This document shows, piece by piece, positions 14,993 through 23,510 of a DNA stretch of 64,000 nt. The notes under the pieces are model-generated. The model made no database searches. It saw nothing but the letters and a program-made list of their open reading frames with translations, and was not told where the DNA came from. Made by a program: the position numbers and the translations under genes. The stretch's first letter is position 1. Each line of letters begins with the position of its first letter. Source of the DNA: Clostridia bacterium (GTDB lineage Bacteria; Bacillota; Clostridia; Oscillospirales; Acutalibacteraceae); assembly GCA_017416285.1 (NCBI GenBank), contig JAFQCU010000036.1:1-64000 (forward strand), given 5' to 3'.

Positions 14993-15603
14993 TGCAAATT
15001 TTAGCTTTACAAAAGGATAAGCTTCACCTTACAAAGCTGACGCTTTCAAACGGCGAAGAGGTATTAATTGACAACGACGTCTGTCGTGAGCATTACCTTA
15101 AAAAAGGTGATGAGTTAAGCAATGAAAAGCTGAACGATTTGGTTTTTGAGTCGCAGTACCAAAGAGCAAAATCCCGTGCGGTGTGGTATCTTGACAGAAA
15201 GGACCGCACCTCAAAGGATTTATATAATAAGCTTTGCCTTGCAGGGTTTGATAAAAAAGCAAGCGCCAAGGTTATTGCAAGACTAGTTGAGGTTGGGCTT
15301 ATTGATGACCGCCGCTTTGCTGAAAATTATGCAGAGCGTTTGCTGGACAGTAACGTTTCTAAACGTGAGGCACTTCAAAAGCTTTTGCAAAAGGGTGTGC
15401 CTTACGATATGGCAAAGGACGTTTTATCTGAAACGGATACCGACGAAAATGAGCAAATCGAAGCTTTACTAAATAAAAAATACCGCACAAAGCTTATGGC
15501 TGATAATGGTGTAGAGAAGGTTTACGCCGCACTTATTCGCAAAGGCTTTTCTTATGAGGCGGTAAAAACAGCGTTAAAGAATTATACAGAATTTGAGGAT
15601 TAA
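14992..15603 (+). CDS. recX: Regulatory protein RecX
   Basis: 203-residue modulator that binds RecA filaments. Three-helix RecX repeats are seen from about residue 55 on (SRAVWYLDRKDRTSKDLYNKL, then GLIDDRRFAENYAERL, then YRTKLMADNGVEKVYAALIRKGFSYE as broken blocks). The first about 50 residues form the variable N-terminal part. Start codon overlaps the recA stop. Confidence 0.93.
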   Translation: MQILALQKDKLHLTKLTLSNGEEVLIDNDVCREHYLKKGDELSNEKLNDLVFESQYQRAKSRAVWYLDRKDRTSKDLYNKLCLAGFDKKASAKVIARLVEVGLIDDRRFAENYAERLLDSNVSKREALQKLLQKGVPYDMAKDVLSETDTDENEQIEALLNKKYRTKLMADNGVEKVYAALIRKGFSYEAVKTALKNYTEFED

Positions 15604-15604
15604 T

Positions 15605-16930
15605 ATGTACAAGGTTAGTATGGTGTCGCTTGGCTGTCCGAAAAACCAAGTAGATGCCGAGCAAATGCTTTATACTTTGCAGAGCGCAGGGTTCGAGCTT
15701 ACCCCCGCCGAAGCAGAGGCTGACGCAATTATTATTAATACTTGTGGTTTTATCGAATCTGCCAAGGCAGAAGCAATTGAAAATATTTTAGAAGCCGCAA
15801 AATATAAGGATGAAGGTAACTGTAAAGCCCTTATAGTTACGGGTTGCTTGGCTGAAAGGTACCAAAACGACGTTACCGAGGAAATACCCGAGGTTGACGT
15901 TTGCGTGGGTATCGGCTCAAACGGCAAAATCGCCGAAATTGTAAAGCAGGCAATTGAAGGTAAGTGTGAAAACTCGTTTGGTGCTAAAGAGGATTTGGAC
16001 TTAAACACAAAACGAATTTTGGGCGGTTATCCCTTTACGGCATACCTTAAAATAGCAGACGGATGTAATAATTGCTGTACCTATTGCGCAATACCTAAAA
16101 TCAGGGGTAAAATGCGAAGCCGTAAAATTGAGGATTGCGTAAACGAAGCTAAAGAGCTTGCTTTAAACGGTGTAAGGGAACTGATTGTCGTCGCTCAAGA
16201 CACTACTGCTTACGGTAGCGATATTTACGGCAAACCAATGCTCAGTGAACTTTTAAAAGAGCTTTGCAAAATTGAGGGTCTTCATTGGATACGCACCTTG
16301 TATACCTATCCCGACAAAATAGATGATGAGCTTTTAGAGGTGTTAAAAACCGAAGAAAAGCTGGTTAAATATTTGGATATTCCGATTCAGCACGTTAATA
16401 GCGAAATTTTAAAGAAGATGAACCGCAAGGGAAATCGTGAGGATTTAGAAAACCTTATTAAGAAAATAAGAAATGAAATCCCCGACATTACTTTAAGAAC
16501 AACCCTTATAACAGGTTTCCCCGGCGAAAGTGAAGCGCAATTTGAAGAGCTTTGCGAATTTGTAAAGATGATTCGCTTTGACCGCTTGGGCTGTTTTGCT
16601 TATTCACCCGAAGAGGACACGGTAGCGGCTGAAATGCCCGACCAAATTGATGAGCAAACCAAGGTTTTCCGTGCGGAAAATATTATGGAAATGCAAATGG
16701 ACATAATGCGTGATAAGAACGAGGAAAAAATCGAAACGGTGCTTGAGGTAATAATCGAGGGCTGGGACGATTATATAAAATGCTATTTTGGACGTACCGT
16801 TTGCGACGCACCCGAGGTGGACGGAAAAATTTTCTTTATGTCAGACCGCCCGCTGGTTATTGGTGACTTTGCAAAGGTTCAAATAAACGACTGTTTAGAT
16901 TATGATTTGTTAGGAGAGTTAAAAGTATGA
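15605..16930 (+). CDS. rimO: Ribosomal protein S12 methylthiotransferase RimO
   Basis: Radical SAM enzyme that adds a methylthio group to Asp of ribosomal protein S12. The ATG at 15605 was chosen (GAGG 6 bases upstream). The N-terminal UPF0004 cluster uses Cys11, Cys47 and Cys81; the radical SAM CxxxCxxC is Cys154, Cys158, Cys161; a C-terminal TRAM domain is present. The SLGCPKNQVDAEQM start distinguishes RimO from MiaB. The next gene overlaps by ATGA. Confidence 0.95.
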   Translation: MYKVSMVSLGCPKNQVDAEQMLYTLQSAGFELTPAEAEADAIIINTCGFIESAKAEAIENILEAAKYKDEGNCKALIVTGCLAERYQNDVTEEIPEVDVCVGIGSNGKIAEIVKQAIEGKCENSFGAKEDLDLNTKRILGGYPFTAYLKIADGCNNCCTYCAIPKIRGKMRSRKIEDCVNEAKELALNGVRELIVVAQDTTAYGSDIYGKPMLSELLKELCKIEGLHWIRTLYTYPDKIDDELLEVLKTEEKLVKYLDIPIQHVNSEILKKMNRKGNREDLENLIKKIRNEIPDITLRTTLITGFPGESEAQFEELCEFVKMIRFDRLGCFAYSPEEDTVAAEMPDQIDEQTKVFRAENIMEMQMDIMRDKNEEKIETVLEVIIEGWDDYIKCYFGRTVCDAPEVDGKIFFMSDRPLVIGDFAKVQINDCLDYDLLGELKV

Positions 16931-17517
16931 ATACACCGAATAAATTGACACTCGCTCGAATGATAGCAACCCCAATTTTTATGGCAGTAATGCTTATTGC
17001 GTTTCCTTACCATTATTTAATTTCTTTTGTTTTGTTTATTGCCGCTTCTTTAACCGATATGATTGACGGTAAAATGGCAAGAAAATATAATATGGTGACC
17101 GACTTTGGTAAGTTTATGGACCCCTTGGCAGATAAAATGCTCACCACCGCCGCATATCTTGGCTTTATGTTTATTTACGGCGGCACAAGGTTTAGCTGGC
17201 ACATTGTGGTTATCACCTTTATCGTGCTCTTCCGTGAGTTTGCGGTTTCTTCAATCCGCTTGGTTGCAGTAACGGCAGGCGGCAAGGTTGTTGCCGCTAA
17301 TATGTGGGGCAAATGTAAAACCGTTAGCCAAATGGCAGGTATAATTATCGCTTTGGGCGTATACGGTTTTAATGAGCTTATGCCTCTTTCTGAAAGTGTT
17401 TTCGCAATTTGCGACGTTGTAATTATCGCATTGTTCTGGCTTTCTGCAGTTCTTTGTGTGATTTCGGGCGCAATTTACATTTGGGGCGGCCGTGAATACA
17501 TTAAAAACGCAAAATAA
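16927..17517 (+). CDS. pgsA: CDP-diacylglycerol-glycerol-3-phosphate phosphatidyltransferase
   Basis: Integral membrane enzyme of phosphatidylglycerol synthesis, 196 residues. The CDP-alcohol phosphotransferase motif is complete: Asp44, Asp47-Gly48, Ala51-Arg52, Gly61, Asp65 and Asp69 (DMIDGKMARK...GKFMDPLAD). About six hydrophobic segments are present. Its product feeds the cardiolipin synthase encoded at 29997-31529. Confidence 0.95.
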   Translation: MNTPNKLTLARMIATPIFMAVMLIAFPYHYLISFVLFIAASLTDMIDGKMARKYNMVTDFGKFMDPLADKMLTTAAYLGFMFIYGGTRFSWHIVVITFIVLFREFAVSSIRLVAVTAGGKVVAANMWGKCKTVSQMAGIIIALGVYGFNELMPLSESVFAICDVVIIALFWLSAVLCVISGAIYIWGGREYIKNAK

Positions 17518-17533
17518 ACAGTAGGTGACTTCT

Positions 17534-18157
17534 TTGTTTAAACGAATTATTGAAGACGTAAATGCAGTGCGTGAGCGTGACCCTGCCGCACGTAGCTTTT
17601 GGGAGGTTTTCTTCCTTTATCCGGGTGTTAAGGCAATCCGCATGCACCGTCTTGCACATTTTTATTATAAACACAACTTAAAATTTCTTGCCCGCTTTGT
17701 GTCGCAGCGTGCGGTTAGAAAAACGGGTATTGAAATTCATCCCGGTGCTACAATCGGGCGCCGCTTGGTTATTGACCACGGTGTTGGTATAGTTATTGGT
17801 GAAACTACCGAAATTGGCGACGACGTGCTTATTTATCAGGGCGTTACCTTGGGCGGTACGGGTAAAGACGTTGGCAAGCGTCACCCTACCATTGGCAATA
17901 ACGTTATGATAAGTGCGGGCGCCAAGGTTTTGGGTCCCTTTAAAATTGGCGATAATTCACGTGTTGCCGCAGGCGCTGTGGTATTGAGTGAGGTTCCGCC
18001 CAATTCCACCGTTGTGGGTGTTCCTGCCCGTGTAGTAAAACAGGACGGCAAGCGTGTTGCGCTTGACCAAATTCACATTCCCGACCCCGTCAAGCAAAAA
18101 ATGGATGCTTTGGAAGAACGTATCGTAATGCTTGAAGCAGCTTTAAAGGAGAAATAA
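17534..18157 (+). CDS. cysE: Serine O-acetyltransferase CysE
   Basis: Makes O-acetylserine for cysteine synthesis. TTG at 17534 was chosen because AGGTGA lies 5-6 bases upstream and the protein then begins [12 protein letters not shown] as usual for the family; GTG at 17525 is the alternative. The N-terminal helices are followed by left-handed beta-helix hexapeptide repeats ([20 protein letters not shown]) and the [15 protein letters not shown] loop. About 207 residues. Directly precedes cysS, a logical pairing of cysteine synthesis with cysteine charging. Confidence 0.92.
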   Translation: MFKRIIEDVNAVRERDPAARSFWEVFFLYPGVKAIRMHRLAHFYYKHNLKFLARFVSQRAVRKTGIEIHPGATIGRRLVIDHGVGIVIGETTEIGDDVLIYQGVTLGGTGKDVGKRHPTIGNNVMISAGAKVLGPFKIGDNSRVAAGAVVLSEVPPNSTVVGVPARVVKQDGKRVALDQIHIPDPVKQKMDALEERIVMLEAALKEK

Positions 18158-18160
18158 TTT

Positions 18161-19540
18161 ATGAAAATTTTTAACACCTTAACAAGACAAAAAGACGAGT
18201 TTGTACCGATTAACGAGGGCGAGGTTAAAATCTACGCCTGCGGTCCTACCGTTTATAACTATATACACATCGGTAATGCACGCCCCCTTTGCGTGTTTGA
18301 CGTTTTGCGCCGTTACTTTGAATGGCGTGGCTATAAGGTAAACTTCGTTCAAAACTTTACCGATATTGATGATAAGCTTATTAACAAGGCTAATGCCGAG
18401 GGCATCACCGTGCCTGAGGTGGCTGAACGCTTTATCGGTGAATTCTGGACCGATGCAAAGGGTCTTAACGTCCGTGAAGCAACCGTTCATCCCAGAGCTA
18501 CCGACAACATTGCCGAAATTCAGGGCATTATCGCTGCTCTTATCGAAAAGGGCTACGCTTATGAAGCGGCAGGCGACGTTTATTACCGTGCTAAAAAGTT
18601 TAATGAATACGGCAAGCTTTCGCATCAACCTTTAGAGGATTTAGAGGCAGGCGCACGTATTGAAACCGGTGACATTAAGGAAGACCCGATGGACTTCTGC
18701 CTTTGGAAGGGCGCAAAACCGGGCGAGCCTTTTTGGGAATCCCCTTGGGGCAAGGGCAGACCGGGCTGGCATATTGAATGCTCTGCTATGGCGGGCAGAT
18801 ATCTTGGCAAAACCATTGATATTCACTGCGGCGGCTTGGACCTTATTTTCCCTCACCACGAAAACGAAATCGCACAAAGTGAGGCTGCAAACGGCTGTGA
18901 CTTTGCGCATTATTGGATGCACAACGGCTTTATTAACGTTGACAATCATAAAATGTCAAAATCCTTGAATAACTTCTTTACTGTACGTGATGTTGCCGAA
19001 AAATACGGTTATGAAGCAATTCGTTATTTCCTTGTTTCTTCACAGTACAGAAGCCCAATTAACTATTCGGTTGATATTATCGAACAGGCTAAAAATTCAC
19101 TTGAGCGTCTTTACACCTGCCGTGATAATATTGATTTTGCGCTTAAAAATGCGGCAGAGGGTGGCGAAGTGCCCGCCTTTGTTGAAACCGCAAAGAACGA
19201 CTTTATCGCTGCTATGGAGGATGACCTCAACACAGCCGATGCTTTGGCCGCAATTTTTACCCTTGTGCGTGAAATTAATACCGCAATTACAAACGGATTA
19301 GAGAAAAACGGACTTGAGGCCTCAGCTGATATGTTCGACCAGCTAACCGGCGTTTTAGGTCTTGTTTACAACCGTAAGGAAGAAGTTTTAGACAGCGATA
19401 TTCAGGCACTTATTGATGCGAGAACAGAAGCCAGAAAAAACCGTGACTTTAAGACTGCGGATGAAATTCGTGACAAATTAAAGGCAATGGGCATTGTTTT
19501 AGAGGACACACCTCAGGGTGTTAAATGGAGCCGTGCTTAA
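18161..19540 (+). CDS. cysS: Cysteine-tRNA ligase
   Basis: Class I aminoacyl-tRNA synthetase of 459 residues. HIGN at 36-39, KMSKS near residue 267, and the zinc-binding Cys27 with GWHIECSAMA and the HHENE motif are present; a DALR-type anticodon domain is C-terminal. No T-box leader is seen, as the gene lies 3 bases after cysE in an operon. The TAA overlaps the next ATG. Confidence 0.97.
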   Translation: MKIFNTLTRQKDEFVPINEGEVKIYACGPTVYNYIHIGNARPLCVFDVLRRYFEWRGYKVNFVQNFTDIDDKLINKANAEGITVPEVAERFIGEFWTDAKGLNVREATVHPRATDNIAEIQGIIAALIEKGYAYEAAGDVYYRAKKFNEYGKLSHQPLEDLEAGARIETGDIKEDPMDFCLWKGAKPGEPFWESPWGKGRPGWHIECSAMAGRYLGKTIDIHCGGLDLIFPHHENEIAQSEAANGCDFAHYWMHNGFINVDNHKMSKSLNNFFTVRDVAEKYGYEAIRYFLVSSQYRSPINYSVDIIEQAKNSLERLYTCRDNIDFALKNAAEGGEVPAFVETAKNDFIAAMEDDLNTADALAAIFTLVREINTAITNGLEKNGLEASADMFDQLTGVLGLVYNRKEEVLDSDIQALIDARTEARKNRDFKTADEIRDKLKAMGIVLEDTPQGVKWSRA

Positions 19541-20262
19541 TGAAATTTGAGCCTTTGGGAAACGGTTTTGGGCTTTGGGTGTCAGAAAATCATATTTTTG
19601 GCACCGATGCAATTTTGCTTAGCAATTTTGCAAAGGCAAAGCCAAGCGATAAAATGGTTGATTTGGGCACGGGCTGTGGTATAATTCCGCTTTTAATGCT
19701 GAGGGATGGCAATTTGCAAACCGCCGTCGGTGTGGATATCAGCGATGAAGCCACCGATTTAGCCCAAAAAACCAAGGATGAGCTTAATTTAGAAAAATTT
19801 ACCGTTATAAATTCCGATTTAAAAGATTTAAAGGGCAAGGTGCCGTTTGGCTGCCATACGCTTGTTACCTGTAATCCGCCTTATAAGGCAGATGGGGCAG
19901 GGCTTCAAAACCCTAACGAACGCCACAAGGTTGCACGGCACGAGGTGGAATGTTCTTTAGAGGATATTATTAAGGTATCGGCAAAGCTGCTTCAAACTTC
20001 GGGCAGACTTTGTATGTGCCACCGCCCCGAACGACTTTGCGAGCTTTTAAAGCTTATGAGCGACAACAAGATTGAGCCTAAAAGACTTCGCCTTGTTTGT
20101 CAGCGCAAGGGTGAGGAGCCTTGGCTTGTGCTGGTTGAGGGTAAGCGCTGTGCCAAATCGGGTATGCGTATCGACCCCGTGCTTTATATTGAGGAAGACG
20201 GAAAATTTTCGGACGAAATGATTGCAATTTACGGAAAATATAAGGAGGAATATTTGCCTTGA
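19540..20262 (+). CDS. tRNA1(Val) (adenine37-N6)-methyltransferase-like protein
   Basis: SAM-dependent N6-adenine methyltransferase, TrmN6/YfiC family, 240 residues from the ATG at 19540, which overlaps the cysS stop. SAM motif VDLGTGCGIIPLLM and catalytic NPPY (LVTCNPPYKADG) are visible, and the start FEPLGNGFGLWVSENHIFGTDA is typical. Firmicutes usually pair this gene with rsmI, as here. Confidence 0.9.
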   Translation: MKFEPLGNGFGLWVSENHIFGTDAILLSNFAKAKPSDKMVDLGTGCGIIPLLMLRDGNLQTAVGVDISDEATDLAQKTKDELNLEKFTVINSDLKDLKGKVPFGCHTLVTCNPPYKADGAGLQNPNERHKVARHEVECSLEDIIKVSAKLLQTSGRLCMCHRPERLCELLKLMSDNKIEPKRLRLVCQRKGEEPWLVLVEGKRCAKSGMRIDPVLYIEEDGKFSDEMIAIYGKYKEEYLP

Positions 20263-21083
20263 GCGGAAAACTTTATATTGTCGGCACGCCTATTGGCAAT
20301 TTGTCCGACTTTTCACCACGGGCGATTGAAACGCTGAATTCGGTTGATTTTTTGGCAGTTGAGGATACCCGTGTAACCGTAAAGCTTCTAAATCATTTTA
20401 ATATAAAAAAAGAAATGCTCGCTTATTACGAGCATAATAAAAACAGCAAGGGTAACGTTATTATAGAACGCCTTTTAAAGGGCGAAACCTGTGCCTTGGT
20501 GTCAGATGCGGGTATGCCCGCCATTTCTGACCCGGGTGAGGATTTGGTTCGTGCCGCTTACGAAAACGGTATTGAGGTTGAATCTGTACCGGGGCCAAGC
20601 GCAGTTATAACGGCACTTGCAATTTCGGGTATGCCAAGCGGTCGTTTTTGTTTTGAGGGCTTTTTGACTATGAACAAAATCGGCAGGCGTGAGCATTTGG
20701 AATCCTTAAAAAACGAAACCCGTACAATGATTTTTTACGAAGCACCGCACAAGCTTTTAAATACGCTTTCAGATATGCTTAAATATTTTGGCAACCGCAA
20801 AATTGCTATTGTGCGTGAGCTTACAAAATTACACGAAAGCGTTTCACATACTACGCTTGAGGATGCAATTTCTTATTATACCGACAACGCACCCCGTGGT
20901 GAGTTTGTGCTTATCGTGGCAGGTGCAGATAAGGAACAAGAAAATTACACACTTGAGGACGCCGTAAAAATAGCATTAAAGCTTATTGATGATGGTATGT
21001 CCACTTCCAGCGCTGCAAAAGAGGCGGCGGCCTTAACCGGTCAGAAAAAAGGCGATATTTATAAATGTGTTTTAAATAATTGA
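20259..21083 (+). CDS. rsmI: 16S rRNA (cytidine1402-2'-O)-methyltransferase RsmI
   Basis: Tetrapyrrole-methylase-fold enzyme acting on C1402 of 16S rRNA. Begins LYIVGTPIGNLSDFSPRAIE and contains VSDAGMPAISDPGEDLV and SVPGPSAVITAL, all RsmI hallmarks. TTG start with AAGGAGGAA 9 bases upstream; overlaps the preceding gene by 4 bases. 274 residues, normal length. Confidence 0.95.
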   Translation: MSGKLYIVGTPIGNLSDFSPRAIETLNSVDFLAVEDTRVTVKLLNHFNIKKEMLAYYEHNKNSKGNVIIERLLKGETCALVSDAGMPAISDPGEDLVRAAYENGIEVESVPGPSAVITALAISGMPSGRFCFEGFLTMNKIGRREHLESLKNETRTMIFYEAPHKLLNTLSDMLKYFGNRKIAIVRELTKLHESVSHTTLEDAISYYTDNAPRGEFVLIVAGADKEQENYTLEDAVKIALKLIDDGMSTSSAAKEAAALTGQKKGDIYKCVLNN

Positions 21084-21096
21084 AAGGGATTTTAAA

Positions 21097-22455
21097 ATGG
21101 AAGAAAAACAAGAATTTGAAAATGACGGATTTATAGATATTCCTTCACAAAGCACAAATTATAAAAATAAAAATTACAAAAAGAAAAAGCACGGTGTAGC
21201 AGGCTTTTTTGGCAGATTATCTGATGGTTGGAAAAACCTTAAAAAATGGAAAAAAGCCGTTATAATTATTTTAGTTGCCTTGCTTTTGATTTTTTCCATA
21301 GTTGCAGGTATTGTTGCCGACATGCTTAAGGATTATAACTATAATCCCGAAATTTCGGAAAAGCCCCCGCAGGAGCTTGGTTTTGAAAACGTTATTGACC
21401 AAAAGGTAATAAATGTTGCGCTTTTCGGTATTGATTCACGAAGCTCGGGATTTAAGGGTAATTCCGATTCGATAATGATTTTAAGCCTTGATACCGAAGC
21501 TAAAACCGTAAAAATCGTTTCGGTTGTGCGTGATACCTTGGTGCCTATTGAAACTAACGGCAAGATTAAATATCGCAAGCTTAATTCAGCTTATGCAACG
21601 GGCGGTCCCACACTTGCAATTAAAACTCTTAATCAATGCTTTGGCCTTGATATTAAGGAATACGCAACCGTTAATTTCAACGGTATGGCGGAAATTATTG
21701 ACGCCGTTGGCGGAATCGATGCCGAGCTTGTAAAGGGTGAGGTTGTTCCCGTAAGCAAAAGTATATATGCTCTTAACGGTTGTATTAAGGACGTTTGCGA
21801 CCGTCTTAAAATCGACCCCGAGCCTCACTATATTTTAGAGCCGGGTAAGCACCACCTTAATGGTATTCAGGCGGTTGCTTATTCTCGTATTCGTAAGACC
21901 AAAAACATTTGGGGCACTAATAATGACTATGGCCGAACCGACCGTCAGCGCCACGTTATGGAACAGCTTTTCAACAAGGCGTTAACCCTTCCCAAAAGCG
22001 AATATTTGGGTCTGGCAAAAGCATTAATGCCTTGCACCGAAACTTCGCTTTCGCTTACCGAAATAATGGGTCTTGCGTGGGATATTATGCTTAAATCTCC
22101 CACCTTTGCACAGTCACGTGTTCCGCTTACGGAATACCAGATGCCCGGTAAGAGTCTTAAGGGTGTAGGCGATTGTGTTTATTACGACCTCGATTACGCT
22201 AAAGACCTTTTACATGCGTTTTTCTATGAAAACACGACTCCAGAGGATTATATTGCTCAAAACGGGGTAAGAAAAAATGACTGGTACGCACAGGCAATGG
22301 GTCAGACTTCACCCACTCCTTCAACACCATCAACTCCGTCCACACCCGATGATACCACTTCGTCCGGTGGCGACACTTCAAGCACCCCTGAAACCGGCGA
22401 CGGAGAAAACGAGGAAGAAAATTCACAGCCTGAAAGCACCGGCGGTGAGGAATAA
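21097..22455 (+). CDS. LytR-CpsA-Psr (LCP) family protein
   Basis: Membrane-anchored phosphotransferase that attaches undecaprenyl-linked polymers to peptidoglycan in the family members studied. A basic cytoplasmic start is followed by a transmembrane helix at about 54-75 and the LCP domain (NVALFGIDSR, SDSIMILSLD, VVRDTLV, YSRIRKT...DYGRTDRQRHVM). The conserved Arg and Asp residues are visible. The last about 60 residues are a low-complexity Thr/Ser/Pro then Glu-rich tail with SerThrPro repeats, probably wall-spanning or a flexible linker. It may serve the polysaccharide made by the operon at 51.5-64 kb. Confidence 0.93.
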   Translation: MEEKQEFENDGFIDIPSQSTNYKNKNYKKKKHGVAGFFGRLSDGWKNLKKWKKAVIIILVALLLIFSIVAGIVADMLKDYNYNPEISEKPPQELGFENVIDQKVINVALFGIDSRSSGFKGNSDSIMILSLDTEAKTVKIVSVVRDTLVPIETNGKIKYRKLNSAYATGGPTLAIKTLNQCFGLDIKEYATVNFNGMAEIIDAVGGIDAELVKGEVVPVSKSIYALNGCIKDVCDRLKIDPEPHYILEPGKHHLNGIQAVAYSRIRKTKNIWGTNNDYGRTDRQRHVMEQLFNKALTLPKSEYLGLAKALMPCTETSLSLTEIMGLAWDIMLKSPTFAQSRVPLTEYQMPGKSLKGVGDCVYYDLDYAKDLLHAFFYENTTPEDYIAQNGVRKNDWYAQAMGQTSPTPSTPSTPSTPDDTTSSGGDTSSTPETGDGENEEENSQPESTGGEE

Positions 22456-22457
22456 TT

Positions 22458-22634
22458 ATGAAAAGTAATTGTGAAAACTGTTCTAATTATATTTATGATG
22501 ATGAGGACGATTGCTATTATTGCAACGTTAATTTAGATGAGGACGAATTTGGGCGCCTTTTAAGCTCGCCTAAATTCGAATGTCCGTATTTTAACTTTTA
22601 CGATGAATATTCAATCGTTCGCAAACAAAATTAG
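22458..22634 (+). CDS. 58-aa acidic cysteine protein (DUF6472-like)
   Basis: Compact ORF between the LCP and acyltransferase genes, two bases after the previous stop. The product has Cys5, Cys8, Cys19, Cys22 and Cys42, with runs of Asp/Glu (YDDEDDC, LDEDEFGRLL) and ends EYSIVRKQN. The pattern matches my recollection of small DUF6472 proteins of Clostridia, probably a zinc knuckle. Function unknown; co-transcription with cell-envelope genes is likely. Confidence 0.7.
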   Translation: MKSNCENCSNYIYDDEDDCYYCNVNLDEDEFGRLLSSPKFECPYFNFYDEYSIVRKQN

Positions 22635-22643
22635 AGGTATAAA

Positions 22644-23474
22644 ATGGTTTATTTTTATTTAGTTGCAGCAGGTGCGTTGCTGCCGATACTTAATAATTTC
22701 TTTGAAATTTTCGACAAAGGCTATTCATGGTGGCTGGCACCGCTTTTGTATATTGCGTTTTTTCTCGGGTTTGTAATTGTTCACATTGGTTTGTTGATTT
22801 TGGCGTTTGCGGTTTCAAATTCAAAAGCACCAAGTGAAAAGGGCGCAAAATTTTACCGCTTTATTTTAAATTGGTCATTACCGCTGATTGTGTGGCTTGC
22901 TAAGGTGAAAATTAAGGTAAGCGGTATTGACCCTGATGAAATTCCCAACGACCAAAGAATGCTTTTTGTCTGCAATCACCAGTACGATTTGGACCCCGTT
23001 ATTTTAATGTCGGTTTTCCCTCATCACGATATCGGGTTTATAGGCAAAAAGGATATTATAAAAAAGCTACCGCTTATTGCAAAGGCAATGACAAAGCTTT
23101 ACGGTTTGTTTATTGACCGTGAAAACGACCGTGAGGCGGCTAAAACAATTATTGAAGCAATCCACATTTTAAAGGATGGTAAAGCTTCTATCGGGCTATT
23201 TCCCGAAGGCTATACAAGTAAAAACGGCGAGCTTTTACCGTTTAGAAACGGTTCATTTAAAATTGCATTAAAATCAAAGGTGCCTATTGTGGTTTGTGCA
23301 ATTAACAACACAAGGGCACTTCCTAAAAATATTGCCCGCAAAAAAACGGTTATCAACCTTTATATTGCCGATGTAATTTATCCTAACGAATATGAGGGTA
23401 TGAATACAACCGAGCTTGGTGATATGATTTTTGAGAAGATGGAAAAAGGCTACACCAAAATTAAATATAAATAA
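22644..23474 (+). CDS. plsC: 1-acyl-sn-glycerol-3-phosphate acyltransferase (PlsC family)
   Basis: Phospholipid-synthesis acyltransferase, 276 residues. Two or three hydrophobic segments lie in the first 60 residues, then the catalytic HX4D motif (His112, Asp117 in NHQYDLDPV) and FPEGYTS. The acyl acceptor cannot be told apart from lysophosphatidate by sequence. AGAGGTAT precedes the ATG. A bidirectional terminator follows. Confidence 0.9.
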   Translation: MVYFYLVAAGALLPILNNFFEIFDKGYSWWLAPLLYIAFFLGFVIVHIGLLILAFAVSNSKAPSEKGAKFYRFILNWSLPLIVWLAKVKIKVSGIDPDEIPNDQRMLFVCNHQYDLDPVILMSVFPHHDIGFIGKKDIIKKLPLIAKAMTKLYGLFIDRENDREAAKTIIEAIHILKDGKASIGLFPEGYTSKNGELLPFRNGSFKIALKSKVPIVVCAINNTRALPKNIARKKTVINLYIADVIYPNEYEGMNTTELGDMIFEKMEKGYTKIKYK

Positions 23475-23477
23475 AAA

Positions 23478-23510
23478 AGACCTTGAAGCATTGCTTCAAG
23501 GTCTTATATT
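23478..23510. terminator. Bidirectional terminator between plsC and SGNH lipoprotein gene
   Basis: GACCTTGAAGCA/TGCTTCAAGGTC stem with A-run before and T-rich run after; serves converging transcripts. Confidence 0.85.

Noticed and set aside
18161..18180. T-box riboswitch for cysS
   Set aside because: Only 3 bases separate cysE and cysS; no room for a leader or terminator there.
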